From contig NC_065881.2 in the NCBI RefSeq assembly GCF_932274485.2, positions 8,280,613-8,344,612 on the forward strand: a stretch of 64,000 nucleotides of DNA. Reading direction: 5' to 3'. Numbering within the stretch: position 1 is the first letter of the stretch; each line of letters begins with the position of its first letter. Positions 53,641-64,000 of this stretch are shown piece by piece. The position numbers and the translations under genes are program-made. The stretch is from Patella vulgata (taxonomy: Eukaryota; Mollusca; Gastropoda; Patellidae). The notes under the pieces are model-generated. The model saw only the letters and a program-made list of their open reading frames with translations. It had not been told where the DNA came from and did not search any database.

Positions 53641-53789
53641 GCCATTTAATTCCATAGTCATTTTTATATCCAATCTTTAACCATCGTACACACAGGGACA
53701 TTTCTTGGGGGTCTAGATCTAAGCGATTTCTGGCTATAAAATTACTTAGAAATGAAGTGAAGTTTTAATTCCTTTTTTAAATCACTCGC

Positions 53790-54360
53790 CATGAAATCAC
53801 TGTAGTCGATGGTGCTTTCCTGTGATGCTGAACTGGACAAATATATATGCATAATAATACCAAGGTTGTGGACACTCTAGAGGTCACAATTGTTATCAGA
53901 TGTTGATGAAACTTGTAATGTATGTTTATAACCCACAGATCTCGACTTCTTTCGATATTGGCGCATATCGGACCGTAAATTATTGGATTATGTCCCTTGT
54001 TTGTATGAAAAATCACATTTTTAGCTTGTAGGCCCTCTAGAGATCACAATGTTTAATGATTGTAAAAATCGTTCACATATATCCCCGTTACACCATAATT
54101 ATGGTTGAGTCCGAATTCCCTGAAAATCGGACCGAAACTTCCCGTAATACAAAGGTTTTGGATCCTTTAGATTTCTGTTTTCGATGAAACTTAAACAAAT
54201 GTTAAGTATCACTACTAGTTCATTGATGCGTTTGGTACGCATCCGTTCTGGAGTTATGCCCCTGCCTTTCACGCAAAATGTGAAATATGAATGAAGTTTC
54301 TGAAACCTTCCAGAGGCGTCAATTGTTGTGCGATCTATGAGATGAAAATTAAACTATGTG
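53790..54360 (+). repeat. Degenerate about 145-bp repeats (molluscan 'TGATGAAACTTG' type)
   Basis: Recurring words GAGGTCACAATTGTTATC, GTTGATGAAACTTGTAATG, GAGATCACAATG, TCGATGAAACTTAAAC and GGAGTTATGCCCCTG at roughly 145-bp spacing. Strongly diverged. Confidence 0.55.
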
Positions 54361-54401
54361 TTAAGGGCCAAAAGTTCTTCGGTGAGTTTCCATTTGGTAG
54401 A

Positions 54402-54683
54402 GGGGGGTTGGATGGCCGAATGGTTAGCATGTGCGCGCTGTATCACAAGGCCGTTCATTGAATCAACTGGTGTGCTTTCGAATCCCCGGTTGTACGTGAT
54501 AAAGAGTAGGGTCGCCTGTCCAACCTCGTGGGTTTTCTCCGAGTCCTCTGGTTCCCCCCCCCCACTGCTAAAGACCCCTTCGCGCAAGCGAATTATTGAA
54601 ATAAAAAAATTAAACCATGTTATTCCCGAAATGACCTAGTTTGTGCCGTGTGGACGTTAAACCCCATTTCTTTCTATCTCTTT
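54402..54683 (+). mobile_element. SINE1, full length
   Basis: GGGGGGTTGGATGGCCGAAT GG head, B box GCTTTCGAATCCCCGG, core and CCCCATTTCTTTCT. Confidence 0.89.
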
Positions 54684-55017
54684 GGTAGGCATCAGATCTT
54701 CCATTGTAGAGCTATACCCCCTGCTATGGAACGTGATTTAATTACCCAATATGTTATAGATGCAACGGAAGTCAGATGGAATGAAATATTTAAGATCGAC
54801 TGTTCAGTTATCTAATCGTGACCCTGGGGGACTCTTAACCCAGGGATCAGTATAAAGCATACCAGGGCTTTTTCTTCTGAAGTCTCACCAGTTACGTCAT
54901 TAGATAAAAGAGTACTTGTGGTCTGGCCTTAAATATGAATGAATGTAGGCCTAGTTAAAGGTATTCATATCCTGCAATATATTCATATCCTGTCACTTCA
55001 GGCCCCCCAAATCGTTA
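54684..55017. other. Unannotated spacer
   Basis: No supported feature. Confidence 0.4.
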
Positions 55018-55272
55018 TTACTTCAATCAGACCTCGGACCAACTATTCCACGTATAAGGCCACTCCCAGCCCCCACCCACACGACCTGGAAAACTTCAGG
55101 CCTCTCAAATTGGGTCCCCCATTTTTTACAACCGGCCCTGCGTAAATAGTCGTTACTTCAACCAGACCCCTGACCAAAATCAGGCTGATGTAGTAACATA
55201 GTCAGTTGTTTCTGATTATTCCACTTATGAGGCCCCTCCCAGCCCTCCCCCACCCACACACACACACGACTA
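55018..55272 (+). repeat. Imperfect direct duplication, about 140-bp spacing
   Basis: TTACTTCAATCAGACCTCGG ACCAA and CCACTCCCAGCCCCCACCC recur as TTACTTCAACCAGACCCCTG ACCAA and CCCCTCCCAGCCC. Confidence 0.65.
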
Positions 55273-55929
55273 TAGGAAGATGAAAGTATCTTCAAAACAA
55301 CTGAGCCAAGGCGAGGATGATGGCGGATGTTTAAGGCCACAGTGCGTTTGTGAGACTGTGAGAGGATATCTGACAATTCATAAAAAAATAATTGACTGTC
55401 ACTATAGATAAGAGAAAACGACAAAGTTTGTGCGTTACCATGATTTTATTAAGTTTAGAATGAATAATAACAATGCACGGACTTTTCCTATTTTTCTCGT
55501 TTTCTCTAACCTTGTGACATGTACAGTTTTGAATTATCAGATATCCTATCACAGCGTCACATAACAACTTTTTGGTCTTGAAGGAATTATTAGTGAGCAG
55601 AAATTCGCCCGTGTATCTGTTATCACTCATCACTTCAGTCAGTTATATAGAAGAATAACTCGTGTTTTCCTTTTGCTTTCGTTACTTCCGTTTCTTGAAA
55701 TCTTCATTACGCATCTATCGTAGCAATGATTGCTGTGTTAAAATTGGAAAGTGTTTAACCAGTTCTACCACATATGTGATAATGGCTGACACCAATATTG
55801 TCCTTTAAGACCACAGTGCATTTAAGAACAGCTCATGTTAGTGTGAAAAATATTTTACACCTTGGATCGGGGTCCCTAGACCCTGAGAACCTATAGGTAA
55901 ATCCGGGACTGCAAATAGTAGAATTATTG
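55273..55929. other. Unannotated stretch
   Basis: TTAAGGCCACAGTGCGTTTG (55332) and TTAAGACCACAGTGCATTTA (55806) are direct repeats about 475 bp apart. A 100-codon reverse frame (55331-55633) shows no domain and is not called. Confidence 0.4.
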
Positions 55930-56257
55930 GAGAGCCACCGTGACTCAGTGAGTAGGACGGGGGGTTCCGTGTTCGATCCCTGCATTGGACGAGAATTACA
56001 TCGCGATTTTCCAGCGCTGTTCTCCCCTTGACAGTGGTGAAGGACAGGATGTCTAGCAAGGGACAGCGTATAGTTACGTGTATACATTGACGTGCACGTA
56101 AAAGATCCCTTGACAGTTGGAATTCGATTTAAGAGTAGGCCATAGTGCCGCTGTCCGGACAAAATTTCCCTTATAGCACACTGTATACCGTATGCCCGTC
56201 TTCATTAGTCCAGCCGGAGCAGAGAAGTAGGACGTTAAAACCTATTTCATTTCACAG
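55930..56257 (+). mobile_element. SINE2, near full length, variant head
   Basis: GAGAGCCACCGTGACTCAGT GAGTAGGACG head, B box CGTGTTCGATCCC, ends GGACGTTAAAACCTATTTC. Confidence 0.86.
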
Positions 56258-56483
56258 GACCAAGGTCCCCGAGATCTTGAGCCTTGAGGACCCCTAGATC
56301 TTGATCCTTGAGGACTCCCTAGATCTTGAACCTTGAGGATTCCCTAGATCTTAAGCCTTGAGGACCCCTAGATCTTGAGCCTTGAGGACTCCCTATATCT
56401 TGAGCCTTGAGGACCCCTAGATCTTGAGCCTTGAGGATTCCCTAGATCTTGAGCCTTGAGGACTCCCTAGATCTCGAGTCCCT
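56258..56483 (+). repeat. About 25-bp minisatellite
   Basis: Nine to ten units of CCTAGATCTTGAGCCTTGAG GACT with CCC/TCC variation. Confidence 0.92.
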
Positions 56484-56560
56484 ATGCGTGGAACTGCCAA
56501 ACATATGAGCAACCCCGGAACTGCAAACACTAGAATGAGAGTAAATATTGTAGTAGAACA

Positions 56561-56833
56561 ACAGGGGTTGGATTGCCGAATGGTTAGCGCGTGTGCGCTG
56601 TATCATGAGGCCTGTCATTGAGTTAACTGACGTGGTTTCGAATTCCCGGTTGTACGTGACAAGGAGTAGGGTCGCCTGCCCAACCTCGTGGGTTTTCTCC
56701 GGGTCCCCCGGTTTCCCCCCACTGCTATAGACCCCTACGCACAAGCGAATGATTGAAATAAAATTAAACAATAGGTTAGTCCCGAAATGACCTAGTCTGT
56801 GTCGAGTGGACGTTAAACCCCATTTCTCTCTCT

Positions 56834-56870
<37 letters not shown>
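56561..56870 (+). mobile_element. SINE1, full length, long CT tail
   Basis: GGGGTTGGATTGCCGAATGG TTAGCG to GTGGACGTTAAACCCC and (CT)n. Confidence 0.89.
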
Positions 56871-56872
<2 letters not shown>

Positions 56873-56957
56873 CGGGATAATGAAGTCGAGCCTACGCCAG
56901 GCAGCGTGATGTGGGGAAAATCTGAACAAGCGGGATATAGTAAGTTTTAAAATATAA

Positions 56958-56992
<35 letters not shown>
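56871..56992. mobile_element. Diverged SINE2 fragment and CT tract
   Basis: ATTCGGGATAATGAAGTCGA CCTACGCCAGG as at 15232, then (CT)n at 56960-56992. Confidence 0.62.
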
Positions 56993-56996
<4 letters not shown>

Positions 56997-57243
56997 GTAG
57001 AACAAACAACAGATAAGGTTATAAACCGTTTACTCGCGTATAACTATAAACAAAGTCTGTTTAGAACCAATTTCTCTACAAGATAACAATAGCTCCTCTG
57101 CATAGACCAGTAAAGTTACGAGACGTCAATCATTAAGACAGGTGCCATTCAAACGTCATTCTGAAATGAAATGTACATTCTATATGTGTTAATACACCTA
57201 CATAAATACACGAATAATTATTATAATACAAGCAGCATACACC

Positions 57244-57770
57244 CAATTCGCCCGGGCCCAAATTAACCAGGGACCCAAATTCGACAGGGGCCCAACTCGT
57301 CCGGGACTCAAATACGCCCCCGGATTAAATTCGTCCTTGGACCAAATTCGCCCGGGGCCCAAATTCGCCCGCGGCCCAAATTCGATGGCCTAAAACATTC
57401 ACGGGATTATGATGGTTAATTTGATACCACATATGTGGTGGTGGAGCGCGGAGACGAAGCTTGATTCGCTCGGGGCCTAGGCCCAATTCGTCAGGGGCCA
57501 AAATTCGATGGCCTAAAACATTCACGGGATTATGATGGTTAATTTGATACCACATATGTGGCGGAGACGAAGCTTGATTCGCCCGGGGCCCAGGCCCAAT
57601 TCGTCAGAGGCCAAAATTCGATGGCCTAAAACATTCACGGGATTATGATGGTTAATTTGATACCACATATGTGGCGGAGACGAAGCTTGATTCGCCCGGG
57701 GCCCAGGCCCAATTCGTCAGAGGCCAAAATTCGATGGCCTAAAACATTCACGGGATCATACTGATTAATT
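57244..57770 (+). repeat. 113-119-bp tandem repeat with short CCCAAATTCG array
   Basis: Left part: irregular AATTCGCCCGGGGCCCA units of about 17-20 bp. Right part: three full units with TTCGATGGCCTAAAACATTC and ATACCACATATGTGGCGGAG, plus a partial fourth. GGGCCC-rich. Confidence 0.88.
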
Positions 57771-57892
57771 TGAGGGTGACGAAACGTGATGGAGGAACAC
57801 AAACATACACACGTACATCCTTGATTCTATTTATATAGACTCAGAATCACGTCCATAATAATCAATACAATAAACTAATCACAATCTAATCA

Positions 57893-58208
57893 AAACACAG
57901 ATCCCTATTTCGTTTCGTTTTTTTTTTATAGTTAAAAATTTCGTTTTACCCGCGTTTTGGATAATGTGAGGAATTCGCCAATGAAACGGTCTGTTGCGCC
58001 GAGTTTTTGGCGTGAGGAACTATGGTAACCCCATAGAAACATTATCGCTGATTGGTTAATCAAATGTCTGACGTCATAGAGTCAAAAGTTGCTTGTATGA
58101 CCTCTGACGCGACCTTCCACTACAACCGGTCAGATCTTTATGTAGTGTAGGCCATCAAAAGTGTAAAAAAAAACCGAAACGAAATATAGATCTGTATTTT
58201 AATCAGAT
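57893..58208 (+). mobile_element. MITE-C copy 5
   Basis: AATCTAATCAAAACACAGAT start and AGATCTGTATTTTAATCAGA end; 316 bp with an internal deletion relative to copy 4. Confidence 0.84.
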
Positions 58209-60094
58209 GATATAACTGCATCGTTATCAAAATAATTATCAGTTCGAATCCATCTCAGTTGCTGTTTTTAAGCCCCGTTCAAACGATCAAACATTTGTTT
58301 TAAACATGATCATACAATTGTATGCTTAGATTCTGGACCAAATATCTGATCATCTGGACTGTTTCCCAACATATTTGATCAACTTCAATCTGATTAAAAC
58401 ACAGATCCAATTTCGTTTCGTTTTTATAGTTCAAAATTTCGATTTTACTTGTCTTTACTACACTTTGATCTGGAAGCGTTGTTATTTAACTCGTGTTCTG
58501 CTTGAAATGAGGGGTCAGCCAATCAAATGGTCTGTCGAATCGAGCGTTTGACCTTTTTTGCGCGGAACTGTGGGTAGACATTAGCGGCAATAGAAATCAA
58601 AACAAAGCAAAAGTAGATAAAAAAATACATGGCGGCCGCTAATTGGTTAATCGAATGACTGACGTAAACGGGTCAAATGTCGCTTGCTTGGTACCTGACG
58701 TCATAGAACGTGAACTTCCACTATAACTTGTTAGATCTACATGTTATGGTGGCTGATAGTGGCCATGTTAAATCTCGCCCTTTTCATAGCGCGACAACAC
58801 GACATCACGACAGTATTGACGCAATCATACGACACTTAACTCTGTCGTATCATCGTGTTATTTTTATCGTAACGTCGAGATGTCGACTTATTGTCCTAGT
58901 CTCTTTCTACAAGACACAAAAATACAGCTGTACTCATTACATCAGATACATATAAATAGATACATATAAATAAGACTCGTCAAAAGAGATAATAGGAAAA
59001 CGTTGATTCGTTTTCTAAAAAAAAATGAAACATTTTGCGCCCAAAATTGAATTATATTTGGTATTACATTCAAAAAATCTAGAATCATTATAGCAGGACA
59101 AAATGGGAGTCATCTATGTTAATTCCTTGAATAAGAAGTGGTGTCGGTAGGTATCGAACAAGTATGCATTGCCTCGTGTACGACACCCACCAATACTTAT
59201 AGATTACTGAAGCGATAGTTTAGAAGCGATTTCAGAAGATTTCCAATTTATTTTATTAGAGTGGGAAGGGGATTATATAAAACCTCAAATCAGACTACAT
59301 AAAATCACCGCATTGGTGTAGCACGCCATCCCAATAAGTGCAGGGGAGGTTTTTTATGAGGTGAAGAAAGCGATTTACAGCTGTTATTGACCTTATCGCA
59401 TATTCATCCGTTTGGCATCACTAATGGGATCGGGGCCTAGATGATTAAAAATAGGCCCAGTATTGCCTTCAGCTATGAACACACTCCAAAAGTCCCCTAC
59501 GCACCCCCCCCCCCTCTTATTTTGTATAACAAATAATTTCGGAATCAATAAAATGGTAGGTCCCTATCAATGATGTTTGACACGACTGGAAATTAATGTG
59601 TCTAAAATTGATTAAACAACATAGGGTAGTAAATATTACATTTTGAATCCGTATCAATGATACATTTAGGGTAGTAAATATTACATTTTGAATCCGTATC
59701 AATGATACATTTACTCAAAATGTTCCTTCCAATGGATCACCATTTAACTTGAAAACAAGGGAAGCAGCCGATCGAAGAAAAAAAGATTTTAAAAAACAAG
59801 TTTCAATATGATAGTAGTGGTTCGGTCATGCATTTACATCTGTGGATGTCATCCTTTCTTTGAAAGTAATGATTGTGCCAGATTTGAACAAAGTCCATCT
59901 AGATTCGCGGCCTGTAGGTAAAGTGTTGACAGATAAAACGTAAAAAAAAAACCAGACCTATAAAAATATATTTTCTAAAACTATTTTAATTTTGAAATTA
60001 TATTATTTTCACATGTGCTAAGTGTTTTAGTGAATAGTTATAGAAAGGGTCTTGTAGATTAAGACTATAGCGCATGTGCAATGTGCAGTTTTAA

Positions 60095-60555
60095 ACTTCC
60101 GAGACGACAAGTCGATGATACGACAGTTTCGCTTTTTGTCGTGCCGTCGTATCATCGACTTGTCGTGGTGATAAGTCGATGATACGACGGCACGACAAAA
60201 TCGGGGTCGATGACACGACAAAATCACGCGATCTTACGACAGTTTGTTCTGTCGTAAGATCGCGTGATTTTGTCGTAAGATCGTGTGATTTTGTCGTGTC
60301 GTCGTATAATCGACTTACAGTGGCGATAAGTCGATGATACGACGGCACGACAAAATCACACGATCTTACGACAAAATCACGCGATCTTACGACAGAACAA
60401 ACTGTCGTAAGATCGTCTGATTTTGTCGTATCATCGACCTTATTTTGTCGTGCTGTCGTATCATCGACTTATCGCCACGACAAGTCGATGATACGACGGT
60501 ACGACAAAACACTAAACTGTCGTATCATCGACTTGTCGACTTGTCGTCTCGGAAG
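60095..60555. repeat. Hyper-palindromic core of the foldback element
   Basis: Repeated words AAGTCGATGATACGACGGCA CGACAAAATC, CACGCGATCTTACGACAGAA and their inverses alternate, so many nested hairpins are possible around a centre near 60300. Frames here are by-products of the CGA/TCG repetition. Confidence 0.9.
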
Positions 60556-61079
60556 TTTAAAACTGCACATGCGCTATAGTCTTTATCTACAAGACCCTTC
60601 TATAAATATTCGCTAAAACACTTAGCACATGTGAAAACAATATAATTTCAAAGTTAAAAGAGTTTAAGAAAATATATTTTTATAGGTCTGGGGTTTTTGT
60701 TTTTTTTGTTTTTTTTACATTTGATCTGTCAACACTCTACCTACAGGCCGCGAATCTAGATGGAATTTGTTCAAATTTGGCACAATCATTACTTTCAAAG
60801 AAAGGATGGCACTCTCGGAGGTAAATGCATGACCGAAGCACTACTGTCACATTGAAACCTGTTTTTTTTAAAAAAAAATCTGTTTTCTTCGATCGACTGT
60901 TTCCCTTGTTTCAAGTTAAATGATGATCTATTGGAAAGAACGTATTGAGTAAATGTACGTTATCACTAATATGGATTCAATATGTAATATTTCTCATGTT
61001 GTTGAATCAATTTTTGACATATTATTTTCCAGTTGTATCAAACATCATTGATACCATTTTATTGATTCTGGAATTATTT

Positions 61080-61401
61080 GTAAAACTAAATAAGAGACGT
61101 GGGGGTGGGGGGTATGAGGCTTTTAGAGTGTATTCATAGTTGAAGATATTACTGGGCCTATTTTTACTCATCTAGGCCTCAATCCCATTAGTGATGTCAA
61201 ACGGATGCAAGCCTATATGCGATAAGGTCAATAACGGCTGCGAATCGTTTTCTCCACCTCATAAAAAAAAACTCCTGCATCTATTGGGGTGACGTGGGGG
61301 GGGGGGGGGTATGAGGCTTTTAGAGTGTGTTCATAGTTGAAGATATTACTGGGCCTATTTTTACTCATCTAGGCCTCAATCCCATTAGTGATTTCAAACG
61401 G

Positions 61402-61432
<31 letters not shown>

Positions 61433-62035
61433 GGGGTTTAACTTCCACTCGACACAAATTAGATCATTTCGGGACTAACATGGTTTAATTTTATTTCAAT
61501 AAATCGTTTGCGCGTAGGGATCTTTAGCAGTGGGAGAAAACCGGTGGACCCGGAGAAAACCCACGAGGTTGGACAGGCGACCCTACTCCTTGTCACGTAC
61601 AACCGGGGATTCGAAACCACGCCAGTTGACTCAATGACAGGCTGCGAATCGTTTTATCCATCTCATTCAAAAAAACTCCTGCAACTATTGGGGTGACGTG
61701 CTGCACTATGATAAAAATAATGCTGTGATTTTAAAGAATGTGGCCCGATTTGGTTTTTCTACAATCACCTTCCCACCCTGTCTTCTGATATCACTTGATA
61801 GGGACCTACCATTTTATTGATTCCGAAATTATTTGTTAAACAAAATAATAGGGGGGGGGGGGGGTGCGTAGCTGAAGGCAATACTGGGCCTATTTTTAAT
61901 CATCTAGGCCCCGATCCCATTAGTGATGCCAAACGGATGAATATGCGATAAGGTCAATAACAGCTGCAAATCGCTTTCTTCACCTCATAAAAAACCTCCC
62001 CTGCACTTATTGGGATGGCGTGCTACACCAATGCG
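61080..62035 (+). repeat. Triplicated module in the right foldback arm
   Basis: Poly-G, then TGAAGATATTACTGGGCCTA TTTTTA, CATCTAGGCCTCAATCCCAT TAGTGAT and CACCTCATAAAAAAA, at about 61090-61285, 61295-61700 (SINE1 inside) and 61850-62035. The left arm has one copy (59345-59515). Confidence 0.83.
61402..61640 (-). mobile_element. SINE1, 5' truncated, inside the foldback arm
   Basis: (GA)n, AAATGGGGTTTAACTTCCAC to TTGACTCAATGACAG. Compared with the sister modules, about 35 bp of target (TGCAAGCCTATATGCGATAA region) are missing at the insertion. Confidence 0.86.
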
Positions 62036-62733
62036 GTGATTTTAAGTGGTCTGATTTGAGGTTTTATATAATCCCCTTCCCACTCTAATAAAATAAATTG
62101 GAAATCTTCTGAAATCGCTTCTAAACTACCGCTCCAGTCATCTATAAATACTGGTGGGTGTCGTACACATGGCAATGAATGCTTACTTGTTCGATACCTC
62201 CCGACACCACTTTTTCTTCAAGGAATTAACTTAGCTAACTCACTTTGGTCCTGCTATTGTAATTCTAGATTTTTTAATATAATACCAAATATAATTCACT
62301 TGTGGGCACAAAATGTTTCATTATTTGGAGAAAACAAATAATTAATCAACGTTTTCCTACTATCTCTTTTATATTTATCAAATCTGCTACTTAGGCCTAT
62401 ATATGATGTAATGTGTACAGCTGTATTTTTGTGACTTGTAGAAAGAGACTAGGACAATAAGTCGACATCTCGACGTTACGATAAAAATAACACGATGATA
62501 CGACAGAATGAAGTGTCGTATGATTGCGTCAATACTGTCGTGATGTCGTGTTGTCGCGTTATGAAAAGGGCGAGATTTAACATGGCCACTATCAGCCACC
62601 ATAACATGTAGTGTAGGCCATCGAAAGTATAGAAAACGAAACGAAAAATAGATTTATATTTTAATTAGATTGTATCAACTTCAAACTTGAATTATGTTAT
62701 TAAAAGATTTTAAACATGGGCTATGACGCAATG

Positions 62734-62738
<5 letters not shown>

Positions 62739-62807
<69 letters not shown>

Positions 62808-63066
62808 TTAACGTCAACTCGACACAAACTAGGTCATTTCGGGACTAAAATATGGTACAATTTTATTTCTATAATTCGTTTGCCTGGAGAGGAAACGTTT
62901 GCAGTGGATGCAAACCGGAGGTCTCAGAGAAAACCCACGAGGTTGGACAGGCGACCCTACTCCTTGTCACGTACAACCGGTGTATCGAAACCACGCCAGT
63001 TGAATTAATCACAGACATTATATGACACAACGCGTAGGCGCTAAACCCCATTCTATTTCATTTCCA
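62739..63066 (-). mobile_element. SINE1 fused to a SINE2 tail
   Basis: Long (GA)n, GGTTTAACGTCAACTCGACA to CACAACGCGTAGGCGC. The head then switches to AAACCCCATTCTATTTCATT TCC, the end of a plus-oriented SINE2. Confidence 0.82.
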
Positions 63067-63600
63067 GCAGCTTTAAGATCTCCTGGGAACCATTCCAGTG
63101 ACCTAAATTAGGTTGTCCTTACTAGAACACTCCATACGTCTTAAATGACGTCCCTCGATCCTTGGGAAAGCCGACATCACGGCGTGCGAGATTGTGTAAT
63201 AGACAGGATATAACATTAAGCTAACGCTGCATTTATTCTTCCTAACCTTCTTGTTCTCCCGACGCTCAAGGCATCCAGACTCATAGAACTAATGCTATCA
63301 TGTAATAATGATGACAATACATTACCAACTATAGAATATTACGTTCAATGACCTGAGTTTTCTCTATGTGACGAGTGTCTCTGTATACATGTGTATATAT
63401 ATATATATAGGCTCCATTAAAGCGCATGTCAAGACACCTCGACCAATTAGTGAATCCATCTTTCACGCTATCTGTATGTGATCGGGTTAACTTCCAGTAT
63501 AAAGAATTTTCTTTAAAGCAACCTTCCGTCGTTTAAAATCACATTTTTAAGTTGACATCAATAAGTTCAATACAAAATGCTATTAATTTTGAATATTATA
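63067..63600. other. Unannotated spacer
   Basis: A (TA)n run lies at 63395-63410. No gene or dispersed repeat recognised. Confidence 0.4.
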
Positions 63601-63840
63601 GAGATGGAGAGAGGTTAACGTCCACTTGACACAAGCTAGGTCATTTCGGAACGAACATGGTTCATTATACTTCAATAATTCGTGCAGGAATCTGTAGCTG
63701 TGGGAAGAAACTGGAGGACCCCGAGAAAATCCACGAAGTTGCACATATTATAGTGTGGGCTCGAAACTACGCATCTTGACTCAACGACAGACCTTATGAT
63801 CTAAAGCGCACACATCAGACCATCCGATCACCTAACCTCT
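63601..63840 (-). mobile_element. SINE1, old, near full length
   Basis: GAGAGGTTAACGTCCACTTG to GACCATCCGATCACCTAACC; many substitutions and a deletion around the core. Confidence 0.78.
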
Positions 63841-64000
63841 CAATTTGGTTTTGATTACCATAGAAATTACATAAGTCAATCATAATTACCAAGCCTCCAA
63901 GCAGTTGTCTACTAGTACGAGTTTTCGTTGACATCATTGAAAATACAGTGTATTTAAAAAGTGTACAGAGTCGTAAATCAAGCATAATAATGTTTATAAT

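Larger units (their letters stand above)
58745..62603. mobile_element. Foldback element, 3.86 kb, arms inverted to each other
   Basis: Outer ends TATGGTGGCTGATAGTGGCC and its exact inverse meet the 6-bp duplication ACATGT (58739-58744, 62604-62609). The outer 215 bp of both arms differ at only a few bases by eye. Pairing continues inward through TGCACTTATTGGGATGGCGTG, AGGCCTAGATGAT-like text, TTTATTGATTCCGAAATTA and AGACTATAGCGCATGTGC to the core at 60095-60555. The right arm is longer because one module is present three times and a SINE1 is inserted. No transposase frame exists, so any movement would need proteins in trans. Superfamily unassigned; foldback describes structure only. Confidence 0.88.
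58387..62671. mobile_element. MITE-C copy 6, split by a foldback element
   Basis: The left part (58387-58744) and right part (62604-62671, TAGTGTAGGCCATCGAAAG to TTTTAATTAGATT) together form one MITE-C. The interruption is exactly at ACATGT. Confidence 0.88.

Noticed and set aside
55331-55633. 100-residue reverse-strand frame
   Set aside because: No domain seen; likely chance in AT-rich DNA.
58745-62603. A large capsid-bearing or polymerase-bearing element with long inverted ends
   Set aside because: The 6-bp duplication and long arms prompted the idea, but there is no coding content of that kind and the ends do not match; kept as an unclassified foldback.

Overview
This window reads as animal nuclear DNA made almost entirely of transposable elements and tandem repeats. 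I could support no host gene, rRNA, functional tRNA or CRISPR array. The likely source is a mollusc. That is an inference from the repeats: a tRNA-headed SINE with a V-SINE-like body (molluscan RUDI is the described relative I would compare first), a second tRNA-headed SINE with a body resembling the widespread Nin-DC-type domain, satellites of the 'GGGCCATAACTCTGGCAG' kind, and many short inverted-repeat elements.

Two SINE families dominate. SINE1 (about 265-290 bp) has a tRNA-like head with A and B boxes, a body around TTTTCTCCGGGTCCTCCGG, the end GGACGTTAAACCCC and a (CT)n tail. It occurs about 40 times. SINE2 (about 365 bp full length) has a different tRNA-like head, a body with ACCGAGGTCCCGTGT and CACGTAAAAGATCCC, and almost the same 3' end followed by (ATTTC)n. 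It occurs more than 30 times. Many copies are nested, truncated or fused to one another. Several have clear target-site duplications (TSDs).

Around them lie about a dozen families of short terminal-inverted-repeat elements, named MITE-A to MITE-K here plus two hAT-like types. Five families end in TTTAAA or TTAA. The only intact protein gene is a Tc1-type transposase of 339 aa (44980-45999, minus) in a complete 1.5-kb element with perfect 37-bp inverted repeats. A LINE reverse-transcriptase C-terminal relic lies at 1860-2409. A Helentron-like non-autonomous element lies at 3684-4324.

Layout. 0-5 kb: SINE1 copies, a dimeric MITE-C, a LINE relic, a 150-bp satellite and the Helentron-like element. 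5-10 kb: SINEs and a complex satellite (5835-6770). 10-23 kb: MITE-A to E, SINEs and a 29-bp minisatellite. 23-34 kb: a MITE-rich zone and an AT-rich tandem tract. 34-44 kb: SINE chimeras, telomere-like MITE-E copies and MITE-K nested in a SINE1. 44.7-46.3 kb: the Tc1 element. 46-57 kb: SINE clusters. 57-62.7 kb: two MITE-C copies, the second split by a 3.86-kb foldback (giant inverted repeat) element with a 6-bp target duplication. This foldback is the most striking structure in the window.

Coordinates of repeat copies were read by eye and may be off by a few bases to tens of bases where ends are degenerate. Family names such as RUDI, Nin-DC, Helentron and hAT are from memory and unverified by search.
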